A stretch of DNA of 64,000 nucleotides from Blastomyces gilchristii SLH14081. Taxonomy: Eukaryota; Ascomycota; Eurotiomycetes; Onygenales; Ajellomycetaceae. Shown here piece after piece: positions 42,769 to 53,834 of the stretch (within the stretch, counting starts at the first letter, position 1; every line of letters begins with the position of its first letter). Position numbers and translations under genes: made by a program. The notes below the pieces were generated by a model, which saw nothing but the letters and a program-made list of their open reading frames with translations, had not been told where the DNA came from and searched no databases. Location of the stretch: contig NW_003101676.1 of assembly GCF_000003855.2 (NCBI RefSeq), forward strand, positions 2,428,796 through 2,492,795, written 5' to 3'.

Positions 42769-45686
42769 CTAAGAAGATTTAATCTCAGCAACAAATTCAA
42801 AGATATCACCGCGAAGTGTCGGATTATAATCCGCAATTTCTATCAATTTATTCTTGGAAGAGAAGAAGAGAACATAATTCCACGACTTATTCCCATGTTT
42901 TGGGCCAGCAGACTCCTTTGGCAGATTGCGAATAATGTTGCGCAAGATGAGGATGGCCTTGTACGCGATTCCGACGGGGTCACCTTTCTCGTCGACAGGG
43001 GTCGGATAGTAGTCGAACATTCGCGTAAGTTTTGGCTGGATGATTTTGCGCGAGGGAGGCGGAGGTGGTGAGCTCATATCCATCAGTGGTGGTAGGTGGG
43101 TGGAAACATGGCCGGCGACACGCGCAGTGTTGATCGTGGGGATTTGGAATTCCCCACATGTCTCCCAGGCACAAACGTTGGTCGGACGATGGGCATCTTG
43201 CAAGTTACCTAAATCAGCCGGGTTGAGAAGCATATGCTCGCGGAAAACGTGATCTTTGAGCTTCGCGGGGTCAATGAATGCTACTCTGCATTGGCCACTG
43301 GGACCGTTCCACTTGCACTGGTGGTATGGATATCCGTTGAAGTCGTAAGACGTCTCGAGAGGGCGGATACCTCTAATAATGAATTTGGCAACTGCGCCGG
43401 GGACAACCTGCGCCTGAGCTGTGGAGAATGTGCGGCTAACAGTATTAATAAACTCCGCCGCTGGAAGGGTGCTTACACCAGGTACTCGCTCATCCGCGAA
43501 ACAGTTCTGATAAGCGTGCCAGAGGGCAAGTTGAGTTATATCACACTCCGGATCTTCAATGAAGCAGCACTTGAGCCAGCGAGAGCAACGTTCAGGTTCA
43601 GGGAGCCGCAGTAGCATAGCGTGGAGATCGGGTGGGACAATAGGAATAGTGGTTGTGGCGGGTGCCTTGCATTCTTCTTGATCCACTATCTCGTTGATGT
43701 CTCGTTCGCCCTCGAATAAGAGAAGATTCGTCAAGCGAGGGATCAGAGTTGTTGGAAGCGAGAAATTGCTAAGGAGATCTTCGACATTCTCTGGAATGGC
43801 TGTGTACTGATAAAAGAAATCGAGCGTCCCAGAAAGAAGTTCTTTGTCCTGTTCGAGTAGTGTGTAACTCATGAGCATACTGACTTTATCATCAGGGACG
43901 CCTTGAAGACGCTTGATCGTCTCAAGTTCCATCGAGTAGAGGATCATAATTTTTAAAGCAGTCAGGATATGGTATCTATCAGATGATCCCAAAAGTTCAA
44001 ATAGCGTATTGAAAAGAGGATCGCCTGGGTCAGTTTCCCAGTAGGGGCAGACTTGCTCGATCGTGTCCAGAGCATAATTTAGAATTTCATTAAAACGTGG
44101 TTGTCGGGGGCTGTTCAGTACGACAAGCATGCCATCCTTGAAAATTTCTAAAGTAGACAGAAAAACGGCGTTTGTTTCCAGCATCGACATGTTCCGCAAC
44201 GTCAGAGCAGCTTCCTTGATATTTCTAAGATGGTGTGCAAATTCCTCAGTCTCCACGTTGTCACCACCGAGCGTGATTGGAAATTTTGCCATTTTTTCTA
44301 GGATGTCCGTATTTCCAGTGCCGTATAAGAGATTGTCCCTTGGCGCTTCGAGCGAGGTGTAATCAACCTCCCATCTGATACCGGACACGAGATAAGTAAT
44401 CTCCATTATTTTCTCGACAAGCTCCTCTGCGAGAAAAGGGAAATCATCGAACTTGAACTTGTCCCCTCTTTCGTCTGATATAACTACCAAGTGATGCAGC
44501 GCGAAATCAACTTCGGAGGGGATGCGGGATTGCAAACCCTTGACACAGTGATTGTAGATGCGAGGAGCTAAAGGGGGAAACAGCATTCTTAGATTCATTG
44601 TCTATCAGGTGGCAACAATGCATGACAATCGCAAAACAAAAAGCAAAAAGGTAGAACTGGCACGCACTTTTTTCGGGTATCATTGACACCATCATTGGAT
44701 CCATAGTGCGCGGAAGAGGCGGCTGGTCAACCTGGGAGTATCTACCCCGGCGGTTTGAAGGTGTATCGACAACAATTGTGTGCATGGGCGTTCTATTGTC
44801 CATGTATGGAGAGTGTGTTGTAAAGGACATCGTAGCGGTGGTGTTATTGTTGGTGGCTGTTGTTGCAGGTGTCGAGGAGGGAGAATACGAGAGAGTAGAA
44901 GGGAGCGAATTGTTCAAGTTGGCGGGCGTGCCTGGCGGATTGCCCCCGCTCCGTGTTTGTCTGGTTGCGGGGCCCGTCGCGGTGTAGGGTTGTCGCTGAG
45001 GAGGAGCCCGTCGGAGGCCTAGTAACAGAGCGCAACCATATGTCAGTATTGTTCAAGCACCGGGCGGGGACAAAGAGAGCCGGGAAAGGTGAGGCCTTAC
45101 GGGGGCCGGAGGGAGGGGTGGGTGGTGGAAGGGGTGGGTGTTGAAAATCATCAGACTTACCCCTCGCGGCCCGGGCGTCCGCAGGGCTCCCATCAGCCGC
45201 CACTGGACCATTCATGAGCACCTCCAACGGCCTATCAATTTCCTCAAGTAAGAAAAGAAATGTCCGCTCATTCAACTGAGACTTCCAGCCCTCGGGTGCG
45301 CGTGTTGAGTACTCACAGGAGCCACTTATGGTAGAGGTCCTTAACGTTCCACGACAGGGTAGTCGCCTGCGTCTCAGGTACTCCCACAAGACCGGCAATA
45401 GCGCACCAATTGTCTTTGTCCCTGGAAACCTCCGCAAAGCCCCCGCGGTCAAGGACTTCGACAAAGAGGGTATGGGGATTTATTTTCTTCCGATTTACCT
45501 CCCAGTAATGTCCTTGGATTAGCGGGACAGCGATCGGGTAGCTATAGAAGGCAAAAGAGAACGAAAAAGAGAAAGTTACGGATTAGCTGACGCCAGGTCA
45601 AACAAAGGTGTATATAGGGACGAAGGGGTGTATAGATATCAGAGCGCAGGAGAAGGAGGTATAGGCGCAAACCTACTTCCGGCCAT
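42769..45686 (-). CDS. rsc9: RSC chromatin-remodelling subunit Rsc9-like (ARID plus C-terminal RFX-type region)
   Basis: Likely a subunit of the RSC/SWI-SNF remodeller. The N-terminal exon(s) (about 45,686-45,310) encode an ARID DNA-binding domain: HTLFVEVLDRGGFAEVSRDK and WCAIAGLVGVPETQATTLSW. A middle part (45,161 down to about 44,650) is Ser/Thr/Pro-rich, with RGLRRAPPQRQPY. The last exon (44,598-42,769, 609 codons) carries the conserved region ALHHLVVISDERGDKFKF and ETEEFAHHLRNIKEAALTLR typical of fungal Rsc9. It ends with Cys/His pairs (HQCKWNGPSGQC, NVCAWETCGEF). One intron is clear: donor GTAAGT at 45,160, acceptor CTAG before 45,018, in phase. Three other junctions (after the start exon, after the ARID exon, before the last exon) do not keep frame with their best consensus donors, so exon ends are approximate. 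Confidence 0.75.
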
Positions 45687-46563
45687 GGTGGACACGGCGC
45701 AACGCGAAATAAAAAGCAGCAGGGTCAATCCGGATCTGGTCTAGCGTCACTGGCGGCTCCATTGGTGGGTCTTGGCGAAGAGGAGGTCACGTGGATTAGC
45801 TGGCCAACCAGCGCGAGACGAGAGGAGCAAGAAATGGAGGGTAAAACAGAAAGGTTTGCTAAGACAAGGAAACTAAAAAATTATCACTGGATTTTCTCAT
45901 TCATTAGGATGTGCACAGAGAACTATGTGAATTGTGCTCTGATATCTCTCTCCACAAAGAGCTTTAGGCTCCTGGAACAGGGAAGATGATTGGCAAAAAA
46001 GGCAGGGTTGATTTGTTGATGAAGCTGTTCACGTGACAAGAAGTGGATTGTTTTGAGAAGGCGGTGGGGAATGCTGGCCTGTTGGGATTAGGTAAGATCG
46101 CGGTCACATGACAATTCCCAGTTGCTTCCCAAGAGTCTCAGCTTGCAATGCATTCAGCAGACTTCCTCTATTATTCTACCACAGACGCTAGCGCAGTTAT
46201 TTGGGATTAACTAACCCATTGTTCTGCTCATTTCCCCTCAGAGAGCTTCCAGGCAGAGATAATACGCCTCCAATCTAGTAGTACCTCCCTACCACCGTCG
46301 TGCACGGACGGGAGGGTTCTAACCAAGTTACCATCCCCTTTAGGAAATTGAGGCTCTTCGCATCCAATGAGCTTATTTCATCCTCACGTCGTCTTCTCCC
46401 TAACTGCTACCACAATGGTAACAACTAGGATCATTTCCTTGCTGAACAAAGAGTTCAATTTGCTGGTGTTATTATACCTCTCCTTGCAGAGTTAGCTTCT
46501 CGTTAGAGGTGTTGCAGGGCAGCACAGTGCCCCTACCCCTTTTTAGGTAGCCGCAGCAAGAAT
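45687..46563. promoter_or_regulatory. Divergent promoter region between rsc9-like and rec114-like genes
   Basis: About 880 bp between divergent starts. It contains CACGTGG-type and CACGTGA words (about 45,787 and 46,030), which match E-box-like sites, but no regulator can be assigned. No RNA gene seen. Confidence 0.35.
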
Positions 46564-46587
46564 TTGTCTACCTATTATGTCCACGAA

Positions 46588-48344
46588 ATGGCTTCCAGCA
46601 CCTTCACAGGGATCATTGAGTCCAGAATAGACTCGCTGAATATCCCCATTTTAAAATTTTCCTACTCCACTACTTCAGCAGACCGTGCCTCTCCCTTAGG
46701 ATGGACGCACCTCTCCAGCAGCGGTGACCTCGCGGTTATTTTCGATCATATCTTACCCCACGAGACCTCCTCTTCGTTCTCGCAGGGGGATCAGCATCTG
46801 AGAGTGCTTCGGGGGAGTGATCTCTTGGTATGTAGTTCCATGGTTACGCTTATAGAGATTTGTCTCACGCTGGGAACCTGGCATCTAGGAACAACTTAAT
46901 TTGAATTCTTTGGCCAGAGAAGCAGCAGCGGGGTCATCCCATTCCCTCATGCAGACTGCGAAATCCCCGGTGGCCATCATCGTAAAATCTCCTTGTCTAG
47001 CTGTGCGCTACCCCATGAGAAACGATCAGGTATAACCAGAAGAACGCTTTGGCTATCTGTTTACTGCTAAGCGCTCTTTAGACCCGCCGTTTCCAGATCA
47101 AGTTCCCCTCCGATGCTGATTACTCCCATGCTGTATCCGTATTGAGTCAACTTGGCTGCCCAATCACACATTCTGCAGCAGTCCCCCCTCACCAGGCTTC
47201 GTCCAATCGTCCATTCTCTTCCTCGTCCCAAACTCCTTCTCTATTGCAGGTAGGTAAGGGCGAACACACAATGTCGCCTGCAATCTCAAATCGACCAACA
47301 GTGGACCAACACCGGGTACTCCCATGGTCCCCTTCCTTGACAGAGCCCAGCACGTCAGGGTCATGTATTAGTTCATTCAACAACAACTCAACAAATCCAA
47401 GCTCCTCCGAAGAAGCCCGAGGGCGACCACACACCTCGGCGCTGTCTATTCCTCAGACAGGCACTCCCGGCATTACTACAGCTCGTTTGCATAACCTAGC
47501 TACAGACGTACCATCAGCCACCCTTTTCCATCCAATGCATCGTCATATGTCCCCTCTCTCTTCGAATTCTGCAGGCACTAGACAAACAAGCGACTGGTCC
47601 TCCAAAGAGCGGCCTGCCGCAGCCCCCGTAATGCCTGATGTAGAATCTCTTAGTCTGATTTTGCCCCCCAAAAGAGAGTTGCCTTTCGCTAAGCCTGGAA
47701 GAAAAGCCGGTTCGAAGCAGCCGTCTCGTTCTCGACCACCTTCCGGGAAACAAGCATCAAAACCTACTCAGTCTTGTGGTAGTTCCTCTTCCATTTTCAT
47801 CTCTCAGTCACGGGCCTCTACTTCGAATACGACAAACGAAAACCCTCCGTCCGTCACCAAGCAAGGAGGTGGCGAGGCCACGATTACTACTGAGGCAGTC
47901 AATAGCAGCTACGCAAATCCCAATCCACGTTTCCGTCGGCACTTGCCCCAGGAAATTCTTCTCCCGGATACTCATAATGTTGGGTCAAAATCGATAGACA
48001 TAGCTGTGGCCGAATCCAGTACATTGTTCGCTAACAGCGTATCACTAGCTTATCCCAACGACGGAAACAATGCATCAAGCACAAAATCCCTCACCACAGC
48101 AGCAATTTCAGCTAACCCACAGGCCTCGGCCGAAAGAGCCGTAGGAGGACTCATTCCCCTTACATCGCGGGAAAATATAAGCGAGATATCCCAATCCGAT
48201 TTATCGGCCTACCTATCAACTCCAAATTCAGAACGGACCGCTTTGGTCGAGTCTTGGGTTTGCTCGCAGCTAGAGAGTGATGCATTCCTAGCTCTCTGTC
48301 AGGATGTCGAGGGCGTGTGGGGGAGAATAGCCTTTGGCTATTGA
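46588..48344 (+). CDS. Rec114-like meiotic recombination protein
   Basis: Rec114 proteins help Spo11 make meiotic double-strand breaks; the call rests on layout and remembered motifs, so it is tentative. Exon 1 (46,588-46,827) gives MASSTFTGIIESRIDSLNIP, SSSGDLAVIFDH and LRVLRGSDLL. Exon 2 (about 46,930-47,032) gives SPVAIIVKSPCLAVRYP. Exon 3 from 47,083 gives TRRFQIKFPSDADYSHAVSV, together resembling a PH-like fold. A long Ser/Pro-rich linker with a basic patch (KPGRKAGSKQPSRSRPPSGK) follows, then a helical C-terminus (LVESWVCSQLESDAFLALCQ) ending in TGA 48,344. The intron at 47,033-47,082 (GTATAA...TTTAG) is in phase. The exon 1 donor GTATGT is not; GTAGTT four bases on would be. Confidence 0.5.
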
Positions 48345-49530
48345 TATCCATACACATACGCATCAAAATGTGTTGGTGGGATTTCATTGAGCTAACTGCT
48401 GTATCATTTTGATATTTATCTTCACTATCCCAACATATATTTTAGACCCATACCAGAAGTCAATCACAGCTATACAAGAATGACCCCAGCGTATTCCATC
48501 ACACTTACCTCCAAGCCATTCCTTAGTATCCATCACGTGTCTATGGTTCAATTTTCCAGCGCACCCGCCATTATCTTTATTGCTAGACTTATAAAAATTT
48601 TCATTAATACTTAGACAGTGATTGCTGTTTGATCGGAACACAAATCAATTAAGGCTAGTTAATTCGTCGAATGACAAATGTACAGTACATATGATTAATG
48701 ACACACTGAAGAAATTGAGTAGCCGAAAAGGAACAAGGCTGCCAGATCCAATCAATAAGCACTCTTAGCATCTCATCTTCCCGGATGTATGCTCGATGGA
48801 AAGCATAGAATAGATAAAAAAAATTAAAGAGGCAGGCCAAAATAGATGAGGATAACACAATTAAATTCAATATTAATTCATATATTTTTCATATTGCCAC
48901 CCACCCTTCAATCAATTAATCAATTAATGTAGCCAGCCATAAGAGCAAAGATAAAACCAAAAGTTCATACACACGCCCAAGCTCGTACAAGTACAGACAA
49001 ATGACCAAAGCCGCAGTTCTGCAACTTGAGAAGTAGGAGTTAAAAATAGAAAAGAAGCAGATAAATAAGATACAAATAAAATGAGTATGAGATTAAATGT
49101 GAGAGGAAAAAAGACCTTATGGAGAAAATATGCGCCATGGATACTAAATGTAACGCAAAAATCAGAAGCAGAGGGGTTAAACGAATCATTGAAATTTGAG
49201 GTGAAGGAGGAGGAAGTGGTGGAGGGTGTTGAGTACAATCTAATATATATATATATACATATATATATAAATAAACCCGCCCGCCGCCTTAGAAAACAAA
49301 AGAACGTTAAAAGAAAAAAAACCGAACCCCCATGTCCCAACCCCGAAAAAGCAAATAGAGATTTCCCATTTGGCCTCAATCAATTCTGTTCTACAAGTTG
49401 TGCTCACCTTCTTTCCACTCTCTGTTTTGAACAGAAACCCGCCATCCGACGACTGCCCAAAATTAAAAAGGGTTAAACAGGAGAAAAGAAATTCCACACC
49501 AACATGCAAACCAACACATCAATTTCAGCT
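48345..49530. other. Convergent intergenic region with a TA microsatellite
   Basis: About 1.2 kb between the 3' ends of two convergent genes. A (TA)n-type stretch runs at about 49,240-49,272. Open frames on both strands here have no motifs. Confidence 0.5.
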
Positions 49531-52500
49531 TCAGCCTCCAGCAAGCACATTCAAATACCCCTTCCTGGTCAGCCTTGTAAAATCAATGAACATCGGAAAT
49601 GACGGTGCCAACGCCTGTTTCTGCTGCTCCGCGCCGGACGGCTGCTGATGAGGTAACCCATCCGCAATTTCCCCCGGACCACCAGAAGTGGCTGCAGCGT
49701 TAGTCTCCTTCTCGTAGGCCGGGACATTACCAGCAGATGTACCCGGTGGCGACGATGCGTTCCCACTACCAGCTCCACCAGCTCCAACGGCTAAATCGGC
49801 CAAATGCTGCAGCGAGCGCTGTTCCTTCGGCCCCACAACCGGCGGAAGAGCCGATCCGGGCCCCATCGCGCCGCTGCTACCGCTAGTGGAGGCGCCTTGT
49901 GGGCCCGATTGTTGGGGTCGGCCCTTTGCAAGCTTCGTTTGGATGAAGGCATGTATACACGCATCCCAGCTGGGCGTGGCGAAGATATTCTCAAACTCTC
50001 CCGCCGTCGCCGAGTATTTCTCGCGATGCGAGATGACCTGTAGTGCTTTCTCTAACGACTCCCACGCGTCATTTGCGAGGTCTGGCAGATCGGTGATTTC
50101 AAGGAGTGTTAGTACGGCAAGGGAGAGGAAGTGAACGTGGAATGGTGTTGTTGGGGTCTGGGTCGTTATTGCTGTTGTTTCAGAAGTCTGCGATTGTGAC
50201 TGTCTGTGAAGGAGGTCGATGATGACTTCTGCCGGGTAGAGGATTTCGGAAGGGGTGTAGGTGAACAGATGTCGTTTGAGGAGGAGAGTGATGAACCAGA
50301 ACATGAGTGGGGAGAGTTCGTCGATACGTGCAGCGGTCAAGTTGTCACCGCTGCCGTCGAGAGGGAGCTGTTCGACATCTCTGATACGATTCAGTTGACC
50401 GTACATGTTGCGCTTAAGAGCGCGGCTGGTGCCGTAGTTCGACAGTGTATATGGGGTGATATCGAAAAGGAGTTCGTGGATCTCTGTTAAGAGTGTAGAA
50501 TAACCTGTGGTAGAAATATTTTGTCAGCCCCTATATCCATTGGAAAAAAAGAAAAAGAAAAGAAAAGAAAAGAAAAAACCAAAGATATCAAAGATAATAT
50601 AAAACATACGCGATATTTGCAGTGGTCCAACACCAAAAGTCTGTCGATCTTCAAGCGTGGCAGTTTCGTGGGTATCAAAAAGGTCAGGACCCGCTACAGC
50701 AACGGCGTGCCAACGTGATAAAATTCCGACGACAATCCAATTCCGCCGTGCGATATTCCCATCAGAATCAGAATCCGTGTCATCTGGATTGCTAGTCCTG
50801 ATCTGACCCAGATTTTTCGCGATATGATACGACAGAGGGTATGCGAACTCCAAAAGAAGTGATTTTGATAGACCATTCTGACCACGCAGATTTTCCGGGC
50901 CACGAGTGTCCGCTTCAAGTACCATCAATAGTATGCTTTGAAGAAGCACAAAGTTAGTTGACATTGACCTGGAAGATGGCTCTTCTCGAAACGAGGAGTA
51001 TATCCGATCTTGAGCTTTTTCGAAGGTTGGGATTTGTTGGAATTGATCCCCAGCACGGAGCAAACTTGCTCCAGTGACTGCATAGAGACAGTGCAGGAAC
51101 ACCTCTTTGATCTGACGATTAACTTGTTGGAGATGATCCCGGAATCGATCCCTTGAATTGGGCAACACGGGTAAAATGGGATGGATATGATTATAGTAAC
51201 TATTCGGAGGAGGTAATCAGCAAACTGAAATGCTTATCGGGTATCGGAGCGACATGCGAATGGAATGTTGACTTACGCGTCTAAAACCTTGTCATCTAAC
51301 TCAATCGGCCGCTGGGGTTCATGACCCAACCCGCTGATATCGGTTTGCTGTCCTGCTGTAGTACCTTCTTGTGACCAGAACGGCTGACTAACCTTAGCAG
51401 ATCCATTGGTCAGGAGTGTACTGGAATACATGTCGACGCCAGCGCCGCCATCTCCCTGGGGAACCTGAGACTGGTCTTTACTAGGCGTTTGGACAGGCCA
51501 ACCTCCAACTGAAGAGGGACGCCCATTTTGGGAAAATTGAGGTTGCATAAAAGTGTTCGGAAGACCTTCTGACATAGAGTATGTCCTCTTGCGGGATAGA
51601 AGATTGGCGTCCACTGGGGATGAAAAATCCTGGTATCCACGAGGAGACGTGTCATCCTGCATTGGTTGGTACTGCATATCAGATTGGGCGATTCCAGGAT
51701 GCATCTGATTTTCAAGGCTGTTGATACGGTCGGCAAGCTCTTTTATGTACCTATTGAACGATATTAAGCTCTGAAAAAAATTATATTTGTTTGCGGCAAA
51801 ATCAGGGGGAAACGACGGGGCGGGGCGCACCCTTTACTAGGACCACGTTTCATGGGGACCCTACTAAATTCACAAGTCGCATTGGTACGGCGGCAGTTAG
51901 AGCAAGTCTCAACCCCTGCTTCTGAGGTCGCATCACATCGAACCTGTATTTTGTTAGTTAAACATGAAAGTTTACGACTAGAGGACTACGCATTCGAGTC
52001 ACCTTCTTGCGCCTGCACTCGTCGCACGCCCGTGACACCTTGGATCGTTTCCGTCGCGCACTTTGATCACCATAGCTCAAGTCATGATTTGGGTCAACTC
52101 CAACTTGCTGATTGGGTGTGAACTGAATGAGATGCGATTGTTGGTGTTGTGGTGGTTGCTGCTGTTGCTGCTGTTGCTGCTGCTGCTGCTGTTCTTGTTG
52201 TTGTTGTTGTTGTTGTTGCTGATGCTGGTCATCTGGCGTAGCGCGATTCATGTCGGCCGCGCCAGAATTGGACTGGCCCAAGACCATTGGCTGGCCATGG
52301 CCAATTGCATTAGTAGAGCCATCGTTGATATTCGCAGCAGAAGCCTCGCGCGACAATTCAGCGGAGAGATGCAGTTCATCCGCGGTCAAATGTCTGGACT
52401 GGTTGGCGTAGTAGGACATGGTGGCTTGGCCGATTTGCGCCGCGTTGGGAGAAGGGTACGAGTGAGCCGGAGGGATCTCAGAATGATCTCTGGAATTCAT

Positions 52501-52608
52501 AGTATCCGGATCACCTGCAGGAACGGCAGAGCGGGAGGGTTGTGGTTTAAGCGGATCTCCGGAAGGCTGGTGCGCGGTATAGTCTTGAACAACGCGGTTG
52601 TTAGCCAT
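49531..52608 (-). CDS. Zn2Cys6 transcription factor, RGT1-like glucose regulator
   Basis: Five exons in consistent phase: 52,608-52,003, 51,943-51,831, 51,751-51,277, 51,201-50,610 and 50,504-49,531, giving 919 residues. The Zn2Cys6 cluster spans the first intron: KVSRACDECRRKK, then VRCDATSEAGVETCSNCRRT, then ATCEF; the linker VPMKRGPSKGYIKELADR and a short coiled coil follow. This combination is typical of fungal RGT1-type regulators of hexose transport. The middle homology region (PILPVLPNSRDRFRDHLQQ, then WIVVGILSRWHAVAVAGPDLF) and the C-terminal MFIDFTRLTRKGYLNVL complete the family layout. The N-terminus holds a long poly-Gln tract (52,140-52,230) encoded by mixed CAA/CAG. Introns start GTGACT, GTGCGC, GTAAGT and GTATGT and end in AG. 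The function is inferred from family resemblance. Confidence 0.85.
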
Positions 52609-53067
52609 GTGCAGATGGTATTAGCGTAATGGCAGGCGTTACTTGAGTCTACGGAGCCATTAGAAGGGAAATATGGAGAGTTAGCCTCGGGTACCAGCAA
52701 TTGCAACTTGGGGGGTCCCCACTGGCAGCCAGTGTTGGCATCACCCGGGTAGACAAGACTCACGATAGCATACTCGGGAGGCAGCTTTTCGATGATGATC
52801 GCATCCGCCAGTTAACGTTCTGTGGACGGGGTCGAGACGGAGGACGGGGATTGTTTTATGCGGATGAGAAAAGGGCGAAGGGAGGAACTTTTCGTGCGGG
52901 ATGATTAATAATGCGGAAGGCGAGGCTAGAGCGGATCAACAAATGTCCGTGGATCATGTGACTCGCGGCAGTGTTCCAACCTGTGTGGGATGGATGGTTA
53001 ATCTGTTCTTGTGGGAGGAGCTAGCTACATTAAATTACATATGAGATCACGTGTAGGCGGAGCGATT
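52609..53067. promoter_or_regulatory. Upstream region of the RGT1-like gene
   Basis: About 460 bp from the start codon to the transposon edge, so the element end lies close to or inside this promoter. It contains GATCACGTG at about 53,045-53,053. No gene recognised. Confidence 0.4.
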
Positions 53068-53340
53068 CATACCGGAAGAACGTAGGGTTATTACACGACT
53101 GGATTATGATTATTTCATCATTTCAATCAGTGGCACAGTCACTGAGCTGTAAATCATAGTATAATAATAAATAAATAATGAAATCACTGTAAATAAGTTA
53201 TAAACTGAAAAAATCAATTATTATATTAATAATATTATTAAATTCAATTTATATAACTATTAATTCTAAAAACTGTCTTATTCACTGATATTATTCTTTA
53301 TTAAAAATTATAAATACTTCTATTTAAATTCTTTTAAATT
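53068..53340 (+). mobile_element. Inverted copy of the unknown element end at right edge of island
   Basis: Begins CATACCGGAAGAACGTAGG and can be aligned by eye to the minus strand of 34,889 down to about 34,590. Where the left copy is CpG-rich (CCGCCGTGTCAGTCGCCGAC) this one reads as its C-to-T/G-to-A product (about 53,116-53,135), so it is mutated while the left copy is not. Confidence 0.6.
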
Positions 53341-53834
53341 AACTGAATTAAGTTTATTATTATTATTATTATTGTTTTATTATACTTATATATAAGCAGA
53401 GCTTATGATAAGTTCTTATGTAATGTTAAATACAGGTTAAGTGTTATTTATACAGAAGAAAATACAGGTGTTGAAATCATTCTAAGATAATAAGAACATA
53501 GAAAAATACAAAGAAGTGACAATTAAATACATATAATAATAACTTTTCAGCTCAGAAACTGTAAGAGGTCTATATTGAATAGATCAGTATAATATTGATA
53601 GATCTTATATAACAAAGAGAAAAATATTAGAGAAGAAAAGAAAGAGAAAGTGTGAGAATCAGCAATCAGAGTAAATATTTATACATATATATAATAATAT
53701 ATGCAGTGAAGCTTCAGAGTGAAAGAATCTATATATATTTATAGCAGCTGAGAATCAGTGATTGAGAATGACTGAGAATTGAAGTATACATATTCAAGAC
53801 TAAAGTAGAAGAATCTATAAAGTGTAATGAAATA
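53341..53834. other. AT-rich DNA, nothing recognised
   Basis: Low-complexity AT-rich stretch including (TTA)n at about 53,353-53,373. It may be a continuation of the unknown element. It ends with GTAATGAAATA (53,824-53,834), the left target duplication of LINE-B. Confidence 0.5.

Noticed and set aside
44706..45144. Plus-strand frames opposite the Rsc9-like gene
   Set aside because: They overlap well-supported minus-strand exons and have no domain; GC-rich antisense shadows.
49240..49272. TA repeat as a possible origin or centromere-type signal
   Set aside because: A simple microsatellite between convergent genes, with no other support.
52063..52629. 188-codon Leu-rich plus-strand frame
   Set aside because: Antisense shadow of the Gln-rich exon of the Zn2Cys6 gene.
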